NCBI GenBank assembly: GCA_013177935.1
Contig: JABLXZ010000003.1
Span: 166,911-230,910 of the forward strand
Source of the DNA: a candidate division WOR-3 bacterium
Lineage (GTDB): Bacteria; Hydrothermota; Tepidihabitantia; Tepidihabitantales; Tepidihabitantaceae
Direction of reading: 5' to 3'
DNA: 64,000 nucleotides
Part shown: in pieces, positions 41,330-50,489 of the stretch
Layout of the letters: each line of letters begins with the position of its first letter
How positions within the stretch are numbered: position 1 is the first letter of the stretch
Notes under the pieces: generated by a model
What the model was told of the DNA's origin: nothing
What the model saw: the letters and a program-made list of their open reading frames with translations, nothing else
Database searches by the model: none
Position numbers and translations under genes: made by a program

Positions 41330-41730
41330 AGGAACGCCGGCTGAAGTTTCTTGCGGAAATGAACATCACTTCGCTGGCGGATGTGAGTTTTACCCTGATG
41401 ATAATCTTTCTCATCGCCGGTGTTTCTGCTGCTTTGAGCCGGCAGCAGGGCATTGACCTTGATTTGCCTCGAACGAGCCGACCCGAACCGCAGACTCGTG
41501 CGGGATTGGTGATTTCAGTTAAAGCGGATGGTCAAATTTTTGTTGGTACCAAAGCGGTTTCGCTGCAGGGATTGGGAAAGGCGCTTAGTGACCAATTTGC
41601 CCGGGGGCAGTACGATCGCGTCTATCTTCATGCGGACCGAAGGGTTGACTACGGAACGATAATTGAGATTCTGGGTATCGTCCGGGAGCAGGGTGTTTCC
41701 AACATTGGTTTGACCGCACTGCCCAAGTAA
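41326..41730 (+). CDS. tolR: TolR/ExbD-family motor subunit
   Basis: TolR pairs with TolQ and couples proton flow to periplasmic movement. The 134-residue protein has one N-terminal membrane helix (about residues 15-35) with the essential Asp at residue 19 in SLADVSFTLMIIF. A periplasmic domain with ADGQIFVGTKAVSLQGL and DRVYLHADRRVDYGTI follows. GTG 41326 overlaps tolQ by 4 nt. All expected features of an active subunit are present. Confidence 0.92.
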   Translation: MKERRLKFLAEMNITSLADVSFTLMIIFLIAGVSAALSRQQGIDLDLPRTSRPEPQTRAGLVISVKADGQIFVGTKAVSLQGLGKALSDQFARGQYDRVYLHADRRVDYGTIIEILGIVREQGVSNIGLTALPK

Positions 41731-41739
41731 CGATATAAT
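41709..41739 (+). promoter_or_regulatory. Promoter before tonB/tolA, predicted leaderless
   Basis: Perfect TATAAT (41734-41739) ends 7 nt before ATG 41747. The best -35, TTGACC (41709-41714), is 19 nt away, a long spacer. The element lies in the tolR tail, so the tonB gene may be expressed both from the operon and on its own. Confidence 0.45.
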
Positions 41740-41746
41740 TGTTAAA

Positions 41747-42334
41747 ATGAAACGGGAGTTGCTTTTGTCGTTCACGGGTCATATGGTGGTGGTTGTCGGG
41801 ATTGGCGTGATGACCCGTATCGTGCCTAGGTCAAAAGAGGCGATGCGACCGGCGGTGATTACGGTGGAAATTCTTCGGTCCGGGGTTGCAGAGAAAAAGG
41901 AAGAAGCCGAGCCGGCGCCCCATTTACTGCAACCAACGCCCAAACCCGTTCCGGCAAAGAAACCGGAAAATAAGCCGACACCGAAAGCGCGGGTGAAGAA
42001 AGAGGATGATGTATTGCGCCGGCAGGGTTTGGGCGCGCGCGTAGAGGGGGCAGCGGTACTCGGGTACAATTACTACCTGCAGCAGATGCTCGAGCGGATT
42101 GGTGAAAACTGGGAAGACCCAGTTTATGGCAGGACTAATAAGCTGAAGGCAACGGTATTTTTTGTGATTGAACGGGATGGCCGGCTGACAGATGTGAAAC
42201 TGGAGCGGTCTTCGGGTGATGGGCTGTTTGATGAGTCCTGTGTGCGGGCGGTGCTGGTTACCGGTAAATTGCCGCCCTTACCAGATGAGTTTACAACCCC
42301 GCGGTTGAAAATTCATCTGGAGTTTGAAAGATAA
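41747..42334 (+). CDS. TonB/TolA-like energy-transducing protein
   Basis: The 195-residue protein has an N-terminal membrane helix (about residues 7-25). A proline/lysine/glutamate-rich spacer (PHLLQPTPKPVPAKKPE) follows, then a C-terminal TonB-like domain with DPVYGRTNKLKATVFFVIE and LTDVKLERSSGDGLFDESCV. TonB or TolA function cannot be split by sequence alone. The pal-cpoB-tolQ-tolR context argues for TolA-like service. It is followed by lemA after a 45-nt gap. Confidence 0.85.
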   Translation: MKRELLLSFTGHMVVVVGIGVMTRIVPRSKEAMRPAVITVEILRSGVAEKKEEAEPAPHLLQPTPKPVPAKKPENKPTPKARVKKEDDVLRRQGLGARVEGAAVLGYNYYLQQMLERIGENWEDPVYGRTNKLKATVFFVIERDGRLTDVKLERSSGDGLFDESCVRAVLVTGKLPPLPDEFTTPRLKIHLEFER

Positions 42335-42344
42335 AGCGATAAAT

Positions 42345-42377
42345 TCCCTGTGGTTAACAGGGAGAGAAAGAGGTGAT
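42345..42377 (+). promoter_or_regulatory. Hairpin plus strong ribosome site ahead of lemA
   Basis: A perfect 7-bp stem, TCCCTGT and ACAGGGA with loop GGTTA (42345-42363), sits 7 nt before AGGTGAT (42371-42377), an exact anti-SD match ending 2 nt before ATG 42380. No T-run follows, so it may tune lemA translation or mRNA stability, not termination. Confidence 0.4.
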
Positions 42378-42379
42378 TT

Positions 42380-42928
42380 ATGATCGGAATAATAATAGCG
42401 GTTGTTGTTGGTCTTCTGGTTCTGTTTTTTATCGGCACCTACAATATGCTGGTGCAAAGCCGGAATCGGGTTCAGAATGGCTGGCATCAGATTGATGTCC
42501 AGTTAAAACGGCGCATCGACCTGATTCCCAATCTGGTGGAAACGGTCAAAGGATATGCGGCTCATGAGCGGGCAATCTTTGAAAAAATTGCCGAAGCCCG
42601 GCAACAGGCGATTGGTGCTAAGGGTCCGGCTGAGGCGGCAAAGGCAAACAACCAGCTGAGCGAAACGCTGAAAACACTGTTCGCAGTTGTGGAGAACTAC
42701 CCGGACCTGAAGGCGAATCAAAATTTTTTGAAACTGCAGGAGGAGCTTGCCCATACCGAGAACAAAATATCCTTTGCCCGGCAGTTTTACAACGATGTTG
42801 TTATGGATTACAACAACCGGGTGCAGATGTTCCCTTCAAGTATCATTGCGGGGATGTTTGGCTTTAAACCGGCAGAATTTTACACCGTGCCCGATACAGA
42901 ACGCGAGGCACCTAAGGTACAGTTTTAA
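42380..42928 (+). CDS. lemA: LemA family protein
   Basis: The 182-residue protein has an N-terminal helix (IGIIIAVVVGLLVLFFIGTY) and the LemA core. That core has NGWHQIDVQLKRRIDLIPNL near residue 32, VVENYPDLKANQNFLKLQEEL near residue 95 and FARQFYNDVVMDYN near residue 133, ending FKPAEFYTVPD. The predicted topology is a periplasmic or surface four-helix bundle anchored by the N-terminal segment. It precedes htpX by 9 nt, a common pairing in bacteria. Role is probably envelope stress, not proved. Confidence 0.93.
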   Translation: MIGIIIAVVVGLLVLFFIGTYNMLVQSRNRVQNGWHQIDVQLKRRIDLIPNLVETVKGYAAHERAIFEKIAEARQQAIGAKGPAEAAKANNQLSETLKTLFAVVENYPDLKANQNFLKLQEELAHTENKISFARQFYNDVVMDYNNRVQMFPSSIIAGMFGFKPAEFYTVPDTEREAPKVQF

Positions 42929-42937
42929 CCGTTTACG

Positions 42938-43879
42938 ATGAACGAAGAAAGGAAAGGTCGGCGCGAAAACCTGTACAATTTAATCAGCCGTAATAAGTTA
43001 GGTACCGCGTTTTTCATCCTGCTGTTTTCGCTTTTGTTAGGATTTGTCGGTTATTTATTGGGCTATTTTTTTGACTGGGGGCTGGAGTACTACATCCTGT
43101 TTGGTCTGTTTATTGTAGTTTACAATCTGGTCTTTTATTTTAACTCCGATAAAGTGGCGCTGGCGGTGAATCGTGCCCAGCCTGCACCCGAGGAGGAGTT
43201 TTATCTCTTGCATAATGTTGTGGAGGAGGTGGCACTGGCAGCAGGGATTCCAAAGCCCCGGGTTTATGTAATTGATGACGATGCCCCGAACGCCTTTGCT
43301 ACAGGTCGGAACCCGAAGCATGCGGCGGTGGCGGTGACTCGAGGATTACTGGAAATGATGGACCGGGAGGAGCTGCAGGGTGTTATCGCCCACGAAGTTG
43401 CGCATATCCGTAACTATGACATTCTCTTGATGACAGTAGCGGCGATTATCGGTGGTTTGATAATTCTTTTTCGGGATATCTTTTTACGCTGGAGTTTTTT
43501 TGCCAGCGGAAGCAGGCGGCGCGACTCACGTTCTCGCGGCGGTGGTCAGAGCGGGGTGATACTTTTGATAATAGCGTTGATTCTGACGATTGTGGCACCG
43601 CTTCTCGTGGCGCTAATCCGGGCGGCAATATCGCGGCAACGGGAGTTTCTTGCCGATGCTTCGGGCGCCTACATTGTGCGCAATCCAGCAGGACTGGCGC
43701 GCGCGCTGCGGAAGATTGGTTTGTGGTCGGGGAAATTGGCGACCGCTTCCAATGCCACGGCTCATATGTTTACCGCCAATCCATTTGGGAACGATAAAAC
43801 CGAAAGGGTAAGTCTATTTGCTTCACATCCACCACTGAGCGAGCGGATAAGAAGACTGGAGTCTTTAACTTTTGATTAA
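42938..43879 (+). CDS. htpX: HtpX-like M48 membrane metalloprotease
   Basis: HtpX is a zinc protease that clears damaged membrane proteins. The 313-residue protein has two N-terminal membrane helices (residues 20-58). The zinc motif is HEVAH near residue 151, in [16 protein letters not shown] further pair of helices and the third zinc-ligand region [15 protein letters not shown] near residue 232 follow. The catalytic residues appear intact. It is co-transcribed with lemA and stops 9 nt short of the convergent dnaE end. Confidence 0.94.
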   Translation: MNEERKGRRENLYNLISRNKLGTAFFILLFSLLLGFVGYLLGYFFDWGLEYYILFGLFIVVYNLVFYFNSDKVALAVNRAQPAPEEEFYLLHNVVEEVALAAGIPKPRVYVIDDDAPNAFATGRNPKHAAVAVTRGLLEMMDREELQGVIAHEVAHIRNYDILLMTVAAIIGGLIILFRDIFLRWSFFASGSRRRDSRSRGGGQSGVILLIIALILTIVAPLLVALIRAAISRQREFLADASGAYIVRNPAGLARALRKIGLWSGKLATASNATAHMFTANPFGNDKTERVSLFASHPPLSERIRRLESLTFD

Positions 43880-43888
43880 AACGGTAGC

Positions 43889-46800
43889 TTAACGCCGTTT
43901 CTTTCCGGTACCCGGGTAATCGCGGGTTTCTAATTGGGGTAGGCTGCCGATTAATTTCACCCGGTCCGGACCGACAACACTGGTAAGCGCGGCAATGAGT
44001 TTTGGTTCAAGTCGTACCGGGTACTTTTTTAACAACAGGCGCCTTTTTTCATTATCAGATTTAGTAAGATGCAGCACGACCGGTGTTTCACCGGGGAAGG
44101 CACTAAGGGTTTCCCGTATTTTGGCAATTAGACTGTCGCCCAGTTCTGTTTCGAACAGTTCGAGAACGATTTTCCTGATAAATTCATAGGCACGGTCGAA
44201 AGGGTAAATGCTGTCTGCCCACAACTGGGGAATGCCACCTGTTGTCGAGTTGTCGCCGCCGGCACGCATTTTAACCTTGCCCTGAACGATGACCATACTG
44301 TCCGGTTTGAGTAATTCGCGGCAGGTTTCCAGTACATTGTTAAACACCATTACCTCAATGGCGGAGTTGAAATCCTCTATTGTGAGGATGAAGTAGTCCC
44401 GTTCCCGGCGGTCTTTGCGAACCTTGCGGCTGGAGATGATACCACCAATTGCCACCGGTTTTCCTTCTTCAAGATTTTCCAATTCGGCGATGGGAGTGAG
44501 CGCGAGGGCGTTGTATTCCAGTCGGTAGTGTTCGAGCGGATGCGACGAAAAGTAAAAACCGAAGGACTCCTTTTCATAGGTTATGATATCAGCGGTTGGT
44601 GTAGTCTTCTCCGTTTCCGAAAGTGAAGTGCTTTCTTCCTGGGCTGGACCAAAGAGTTGAAACTGTCGCTCGTAAAGCAACAGTTTTTCGGAAGCCGCCT
44701 TGGTCATTAACGGTTCCAATTCGGCGAGGAGCTGGGTGCGATTGGGGTTGAAGGTGTCAAAGGCGCCGGCTTTGATTAACGATTCGACCGCTTTACGATT
44801 GACCTTGCCCCGAGTGCGGACGAGAAAGTCAAGCAAATTTTCGTAAGGTCCTTTTTCCTGCCGTTCAGCAACGATTACCTCAGCGGCATTAACACCGACA
44901 TTTTTCACACCGGCAAGACCATAGCGCACAGCATCCTTTTCAATTGTAAATTGCGCGGCGCTGTGGTTAATATCAGGACCCAGTACCTTTATACCCATGC
45001 GACGTGCTTCGCTGATGAACTTTGCCAGTTTGTCGGTGTCACCCAGTTCACTGGTCAATGATGCGGCGATGAACTCCTTAGGATAGTTGGCTTTGAGATA
45101 GGCGGTGATATAGGAAAGGCAGGCGTAACCAGTAGCATGGGATTTGTTAAACCCGTAGCCGGCGAATTTCTCCAGCAGGTCAAAAATTGCCTGGGCGCGT
45201 TCACGGGGAAGCCCCTTTTTCTTTTCACACCCGGCAATAAATGTTTCGCGCTGTGCTGCCATTTCCGCCGGTTTTTTCTTGCCCATAGCGCGGCGCAGAA
45301 TGTCGGCTTGCCCCAGAGTGTAGCCGGCAAGAGCCTGTGCCGCTTGCATTACCTGCTCCTGATAGATGATAATACCGTAGGTTTCTTTACAGAAATCTTC
45401 AAGGTCTGGATGGTCGTACTTGATTTTGGTGGGGTCTTTTTTTCGTTCGATGTATTCAGGGATCAAATCCATCGGTCCGGGACGGAACAAGGCGATTAGG
45501 TCAATTATATGCTCCAGTTTTTCCGGTCGGCTCCGTTTACACAGGTCGCGCATCCCGGCCGATTCCAGCTGGAATAGCCCTACTGTTTCTCCCTGCTGTA
45601 AAAGTTCATAGGTGCGCCGGTCCGAATAGTCCAAGTTCTCGATGCGGAATCCCGGGGTGTGTTGTTGTATCAGTTTTTCCGCTTCGTCAATTACTGTAAG
45701 GGTCCTCAGGCCGAGTATGTCCATCTTGAGGATACCGATGTCATCCAGAGTATACATATCGTACTGGGTGCAGGTTTCACCACCGGGCACTTTATAAAGC
45801 GGGATAAGTTCAAGAAGGGGACGCGGGGTGATTACGACCGCGGAAGCATGGACTGAAGCATGGCGACACAAACCTTCGAGTTTTAAAGCAATCTCCCACA
45901 TTTGCTGGTATTCAGGTTTAGAGCGGATGAGAAACTGGAGTTCGGGAACCTCTTTTAGAGCAGTGGCGAGTTCACTGCCCGGTGGGATTTGCTTGGCGAT
46001 AGGGTCGACTTCGGCAATCGGGATATCGAGAACCCGACCCACATCACGGATTACCGCTCGCGAGCCTAATGTCCCAAAGGTTATGATCTGAGTAACCGAA
46101 TCTTCTCCATAGCGAGAACGGATGTAATCAATTACCTCCTGGCGCCGGCTATCAGCAAAGTCGATATCGACATCGGGTAAAGTTATTCGTTCGGGGTTTA
46201 AAAACCGCTCAAAGAGCAACCCGTATTTCAATGGGTCGATTTCGGTAACACCGAGGCAGTAAAGAACGAGTGAACCTCCAGCAGAACCGCGACCGGGTCC
46301 GACACGAATTCCTTTCATTTTGGCAAAATGGACAATGTCGTGGACTATTAAAAAGTAGCCGGCAAAGCCCATCCGGTTAATCACTTCCAGTTCGTGTTTT
46401 AGCCGCTCTTCAATTTCCCGTGTTGGAGTGCGATAACGTTGTCGCACCCCTTCATTGACCAGATGGGTGAGATAGCGAAACTCATCTTCAAACTCCGCTG
46501 GGGGCTTGAATGCGGGTAGGTGGAATTGTCGGTTTTCAAGATTGAGTACGCACTCACACTTTTCCGCCACCGCCCTGGTGTTGGAAACCGCCTCGGGTAG
46601 GTCTTTGAACAGTTCGAGCATTTCGGCGCCACTGCGGAAATAGAATCCGTTGCCCGCGAGGCGCAATCGCTCCTTGTCTTTTAGCCTCTTGTTCGTCTGC
46701 AAACACACTAAAACATCCTGCGCCCGGGCATCTTCTGGTTTTAGGTAGTGGCAATCGTTGGTTGCGACAATCGGGATGTCCAGAGCGCGGCTTATGTCCA

Positions 46801-47395
46801 CAATGTCCGGTATAATCTTTTCTTGTTCGGGGAGGCCGGTGCGCATTACTTCAAGATAGAAGTTTTCCCGACCAAATATTTCCTGGTAACTGGCGGCGGC
46901 GCGCATTGCTGAATCAATATCCTGGCGCAACAGATACCAGTTGACCTCGCCTTTCAAACAACCGGATAGGGCAATTAGTCCTGAATGGTACTTTGCTAAA
47001 AGTTCTTTATCGACGCGTGGTTTATAATAAAAGCCTTCGAGATAACCCAGTGATACAAGTTTGATTAAGTTGCGATAGCCGGTTTCGTTCGCGCAAAGAA
47101 GAGTAAGATGAAAACTTGCCTCCGGAACATCGATGTGATGCTCTTTTTCTTGTCGGTGGCGCGGAGCAATGTAAACCTCGGCGCCGATAATTGGTTTCAC
47201 ACCTGCCCGTTGCGCTGCCTGGTAAAATTTTATAACTCCGAACATACCACCATGGTCAGTTAGTGCCACCGCTTCCATCCCCATTTCCTTTGCCAGTTGC
47301 ACCATGTCTTCAATGCGCGTTGCTCCGTCCAGCAGACTGTACTCAGAATGGTTATGGAGATGGACAAAGTCGACTTTCTGTCTTTCTCTAAGCAT
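43889..47395 (-). CDS. dnaE: DNA polymerase III alpha subunit
   Basis: The replicative polymerase catalytic subunit. The 1168-residue protein opens with a PHP domain (FVHLHNHSEYSLLDG, MEAVALTDHG). It continues with the palm motif PDVDIDFADSRR near residue 405 and GPGRGSAGGSLVLYCLG upstream of it. Fingers, helix-hairpin-helix and a C-terminal OB-fold follow (IAIGG-type start, RERDYFILTIEDF). Length suits DnaE1. The transcript appears leaderless: TTGACA-16-TATAAC with 7 nt to ATG 47395. There is no downstream gene on this strand; htpX converges on it. Confidence 0.96.
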   Translation of the reverse strand: MLRERQKVDFVHLHNHSEYSLLDGATRIEDMVQLAKEMGMEAVALTDHGGMFGVIKFYQAAQRAGVKPIIGAEVYIAPRHRQEKEHHIDVPEASFHLTLLCANETGYRNLIKLVSLGYLEGFYYKPRVDKELLAKYHSGLIALSGCLKGEVNWYLLRQDIDSAMRAAASYQEIFGRENFYLEVMRTGLPEQEKIIPDIVDISRALDIPIVATNDCHYLKPEDARAQDVLVCLQTNKRLKDKERLRLAGNGFYFRSGAEMLELFKDLPEAVSNTRAVAEKCECVLNLENRQFHLPAFKPPAEFEDEFRYLTHLVNEGVRQRYRTPTREIEERLKHELEVINRMGFAGYFLIVHDIVHFAKMKGIRVGPGRGSAGGSLVLYCLGVTEIDPLKYGLLFERFLNPERITLPDVDIDFADSRRQEVIDYIRSRYGEDSVTQIITFGTLGSRAVIRDVGRVLDIPIAEVDPIAKQIPPGSELATALKEVPELQFLIRSKPEYQQMWEIALKLEGLCRHASVHASAVVITPRPLLELIPLYKVPGGETCTQYDMYTLDDIGILKMDILGLRTLTVIDEAEKLIQQHTPGFRIENLDYSDRRTYELLQQGETVGLFQLESAGMRDLCKRSRPEKLEHIIDLIALFRPGPMDLIPEYIERKKDPTKIKYDHPDLEDFCKETYGIIIYQEQVMQAAQALAGYTLGQADILRRAMGKKKPAEMAAQRETFIAGCEKKKGLPRERAQAIFDLLEKFAGYGFNKSHATGYACLSYITAYLKANYPKEFIAASLTSELGDTDKLAKFISEARRMGIKVLGPDINHSAAQFTIEKDAVRYGLAGVKNVGVNAAEVIVAERQEKGPYENLLDFLVRTRGKVNRKAVESLIKAGAFDTFNPNRTQLLAELEPLMTKAASEKLLLYERQFQLFGPAQEESTSLSETEKTTPTADIITYEKESFGFYFSSHPLEHYRLEYNALALTPIAELENLEEGKPVAIGGIISSRKVRKDRRERDYFILTIEDFNSAIEVMVFNNVLETCRELLKPDSMVIVQGKVKMRAGGDNSTTGGIPQLWADSIYPFDRAYEFIRKIVLELFETELGDSLIAKIRETLSAFPGETPVVLHLTKSDNEKRRLLLKKYPVRLEPKLIAALTSVVGPDRVKLIGSLPQLETRDYPGTGKKRR

Positions 47396-47402
47396 TTAGA
47401 CT

Positions 47403-47430
47403 GTTATAGCCTTATTACCGCTCGTGTCAA
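47403..47430 (-). promoter_or_regulatory. Promoter of dnaE, predicted leaderless
   Basis: On the minus strand perfect TTGACA (47430-47425), 16-nt spacer, TATAAC (47408-47403), then 7 nt (AGTCTAA) to ATG 47395. Confidence 0.7.
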
Positions 47431-47494
47431 ATTGTGCAAATATGTTCTGTCGATTTTCATAGGGGAATGATTGATTAGGATATGGTTATTTTAT

Positions 47495-47522
47495 TTGACA
47501 GGTTAATTAAGATGGTTAAAAT
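47495..47522 (+). promoter_or_regulatory. Promoter of the PorV/Exb envelope cluster
   Basis: Perfect TTGACA (47495-47500), 16-nt spacer, TAAAAT (47517-47522). Only 5 nt separate the -10 from GTG 47528 and 11 nt from ATG 47534, so the leader is about zero to 4 nt. Confidence 0.65.
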
Positions 47523-47527
47523 TAGAT

Positions 47528-49180
47528 GTGCTAATGAGCGCGGCGCTCGGGTTACTCTTGGTCGCCCAGCTATATCGCTTTGATTTTACCCCGATAACAA
47601 GTCCACAGTATGCGGGTGATTCATTTGAAGTGGCGATAATCGCCCGGGACCCCTATGGTGGTATTTACGATTACAATCGTCCTGCATTCCTTTCCACCAC
47701 AAGGGGAGCAACCTACATCTATCCTAATGTAATCGGTCCATTCCGCAACGGCGTATGGAATGGTAAAGTGATGGTTACGCTTGCCGACAGTTTGCAGATT
47801 CGCTGTACCGATGATTCGGGTCGGGTGACCAGCAGCAGTAATGTTTTCCAGGTGGTTTCCGGACCACCGCGGCGGTTTGTTACCGTGTTACCAGGACAGC
47901 AATTGAGTCCTGGAACCCGTGAGGGAAGGTTGGGTCCGCCGAACAGTCAAACAGCAGGTGACAGTTTTAACTTTACAGTTTATCTAACTGATGTTTGGTG
48001 TAATCCGGTGCGGTTCCGAACCGACAGTGTATATTTTGCCGCGAGCGATAACTTTGCGATTTTGCCGGCAGGTGGTGAGATACAGGATGGTAGTAGTCGG
48101 TTTACCGCGATTTTCCGGCGGGCTGGTGTCCACCATATTTATTGTTTGCCTGCTAACGGACAGCCCTTTGTGCCGGACACATCGTCTTTGTTCGATGTCC
48201 GTGCCGGGGTATTTGAGCGACTGCTTTTAATTCTTCCCGGAGAGGTTCCATTACCCGGTGATACAGCATCTCTGGATTGGATGACCCCTGGTAAATCGGA
48301 AGAACCTTTGCCTCAGTATGTCCGAGAGCCATTTCAAGTTTCGGTCTATCCGTGTGACCGTTGCTGGAACATTGTTGGAGGAAGCGGAGTACGGGTGAAG
48401 TTGAACTCCGAATTTCCCATCGAGTTCTTCCCTTCGGAGACAACGCTGGTTGATAGTGCGAATTTTCTTGTTCAATTTAATACCGCGGGTCCAAATCAGA
48501 ACTTATGGGTTTACGATGTCGCCGGAGGGAATGAGTCTTACCGTACACGGCTGGACATCAAAGCCCGGGGTAGAAGTTTAGAGATTACGGCGCCGGATAC
48601 GGTGGTAGCGGGTGAGACCGCTTTTATCCGGGTGGTAGTTCGGGATGCAAATCAACAGCCAATTACTGCCACGGTCTGCCGGTTTTCGGTAGTAAAGGGA
48701 AATGGTGATATGCTTGATGAGGCGTTGCTCACCGATACATCAGGTATTGCGATTGCCCGTTTTCTCTGTACCCGGGCGCGTTTTGCCGAGTTTGATACCA
48801 TCAGGGTTGTTTCCGGTGCGGTTGAGTCGCTAATCGGGATATATGTAGACATTCCGGACAGCGCGGTGATGCTGGGCAAGGTTGTTGCCTTTCCCAATCC
48901 TTTTGGTTTCAACCGTGATGCGGCGGAGATTGTGTATTATCTCAACCGTTCCGGTGCGGTTGATGTGCGGATATTTGACCCATTTGGCAATGAAGTGGTC
49001 GGATGGCATTTTGCGGCTGGAGAACCAGGAGCGCGGGCAGGAATCAACCGGTTGATGTGGAATGGGAGAAATCGTAATGGACGTCGGGTTGCTTCGGGCG
49101 TATATGTTGTTCAAGTGGTTGGGCAGCTTCATACTGGCACGGTGTTTCGGAGTACCTACCGTTTAGGAGTGGTATGGTAA
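47528..49180 (+). CDS. Secreted Big-1/Ig-like protein with FlgD/type-A-sorting-like C-terminus
   Basis: The 550-residue protein has a short signal peptide (LGLLLVAQLYRF), several beta-rich repeats (SVYFAASDNF, RFVTVLPGQQLSPGTRE) and a Big_1-like domain around residues 355-440 (VVAGETAFIRVVVRDANQQP). The C-terminal 90 residues, with VVAFPNPFGFNRD and NRLMWNGRNRNGRRVASGVY, are FlgD/type-A-sorting-like. Such domains mark exported, surface-bound or cleaved cargo in FCB-like bacteria. It is first in an eight-gene cluster and overlaps the PorV-like gene by 7 nt. Confidence 0.83.
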   Translation: MLMSAALGLLLVAQLYRFDFTPITSPQYAGDSFEVAIIARDPYGGIYDYNRPAFLSTTRGATYIYPNVIGPFRNGVWNGKVMVTLADSLQIRCTDDSGRVTSSSNVFQVVSGPPRRFVTVLPGQQLSPGTREGRLGPPNSQTAGDSFNFTVYLTDVWCNPVRFRTDSVYFAASDNFAILPAGGEIQDGSSRFTAIFRRAGVHHIYCLPANGQPFVPDTSSLFDVRAGVFERLLLILPGEVPLPGDTASLDWMTPGKSEEPLPQYVREPFQVSVYPCDRCWNIVGGSGVRVKLNSEFPIEFFPSETTLVDSANFLVQFNTAGPNQNLWVYDVAGGNESYRTRLDIKARGRSLEITAPDTVVAGETAFIRVVVRDANQQPITATVCRFSVVKGNGDMLDEALLTDTSGIAIARFLCTRARFAEFDTIRVVSGAVESLIGIYVDIPDSAVMLGKVVAFPNPFGFNRDAAEIVYYLNRSGAVDVRIFDPFGNEVVGWHFAAGEPGARAGINRLMWNGRNRNGRRVASGVYVVQVVGQLHTGTVFRSTYRLGVVW

Positions 49181-50487
49181 AAAACAGGACGGCGTGGGTT
49201 TGGTTTTTACTTTTGAGTGCGATTGTTCAGACTGTTATTGCTGGTGAAGGCGGTTTGCCCGGGGTATTCCTCAATTATGGTGCGGGGCCGCGGAGTCTGG
49301 GCATGGGCAAGGCTTTTGCCGCGGTTGCGGACGATGCTCAGGCGGTTTACTTTAATCCCGGAGGGCTGTTTCAGTTAAATACGCACGAGGTTCTTGTTGC
49401 CCATTCGCAACTTTATGGGGCGCGCATGGAGTATATCGCCTATACGATGCCAACAAAAGAGTTTGGAACATTTGGTGTTAGTATTTTGAATTACGGTGCC
49501 GAGGGACTGGAGTCGCGAACGCCGGAGAACTGGCAGTATCAATCAACCCTATTTGCCGAAAACGCCTATTTTGTTTCTTATGCCTACAATCCGTTTAATT
49601 TTCTGGGCGTAGGGGCAACCGCAAAACTGATAACAAAAAATCTGGCACAGTTTGCTGATGTGGGCATCGGTGCTGACTTTGGGCTACTGGCGCGAGCCGG
49701 AAAGATTTTCAGTTTTGGTCTTGTAGTGCAGAATGCGATTGAACCGGTTTTAACTTTGCACACCCTTTCGGACCGGTATCCGCGAACATTTCGGCTGGGA
49801 GCAGCGGCACACTTACTTGATGGTCGGGCGGTGATAACGGCTGATGTGACTTCGCCGCTACTGCGGGAGATTGATGAAAATACTAATAATCCAACCGACC
49901 GGTTAAAACTGGACTTGACTCCGCATGGTGGGGTGGAATTTCATATTGTACCCGATGTGATTGTGCAGCGCATCGGTATTGACCCCAATGAGATAAGTCT
50001 GGGTCTGGGAATTCACCAGGCTTGGGGCAAGATGGGGTTAGGTGTCGATTATGCGTTTTTGTTGCACCACCAATCGCAATTCCGGCTGGCACCTACTCAT
50101 AAGATAGGAATATTTGTGGACTTTTCAGGCTTTCGGGTTTGGATTGATGCTCAACCAAAACTTTTTGCCCCAACACCCGAAGATAAAAACAATGTGTTGT
50201 GGATGGACATCAGGACTGTTTCCCGGGCACCGGTGAAGCGCTGGCAGATTATGATAAAAAACAGTTTTGGTGAGGTGGTGAGGAGTTATAGTGGCTGGGA
50301 TGCACCACCACCGCGGATGTGGTGGGATGGGCTGGATGATGTTGGCCGACTGGTTTCCGATGGTAAGTACTACTACGACATTGTGGTTGTTGACCAGCGT
50401 AATTCTTCGCTTAGTTTTTCAGGTTTTCTTACGACGGTAAAGACCCGAGGTCCGCAAGGGAAAATTGAAATCAAGCCGGGCGAGTAG
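49174..50487 (+). CDS. PorV/PorQ family (UPF0164) outer-membrane protein with FlgD-like domain
   Basis: PorV and PorQ are outer-membrane proteins of the type IX secretion system, and UPF0164 homologues occur more widely. The 437-residue protein has a signal peptide, then SLGMGKAFAAVADDAQAVYF and NPGGLFQL, the PorV/UPF0164 start of the barrel. An extra C-terminal FlgD-like Ig domain (about residues 350-420) has IMIKNSFGEVVRSYSG and MWWDGLDDVGRLVSDGKYYY. The Ig addition is shared with the OmpA-like protein at the end of this cluster. No other type IX gene was found in the window. Confidence 0.85.
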   Translation: MVKNRTAWVWFLLLSAIVQTVIAGEGGLPGVFLNYGAGPRSLGMGKAFAAVADDAQAVYFNPGGLFQLNTHEVLVAHSQLYGARMEYIAYTMPTKEFGTFGVSILNYGAEGLESRTPENWQYQSTLFAENAYFVSYAYNPFNFLGVGATAKLITKNLAQFADVGIGADFGLLARAGKIFSFGLVVQNAIEPVLTLHTLSDRYPRTFRLGAAAHLLDGRAVITADVTSPLLREIDENTNNPTDRLKLDLTPHGGVEFHIVPDVIVQRIGIDPNEISLGLGIHQAWGKMGLGVDYAFLLHHQSQFRLAPTHKIGIFVDFSGFRVWIDAQPKLFAPTPEDKNNVLWMDIRTVSRAPVKRWQIMIKNSFGEVVRSYSGWDAPPPRMWWDGLDDVGRLVSDGKYYYDIVVVDQRNSSLSFSGFLTTVKTRGPQGKIEIKPGE

Positions 50488-50489
50488 GA

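Noticed and set aside
42345..42363. Hairpin before lemA as an intrinsic terminator.
   Set aside because: It is followed by purines (GAGAAAGAGG), not by Ts.
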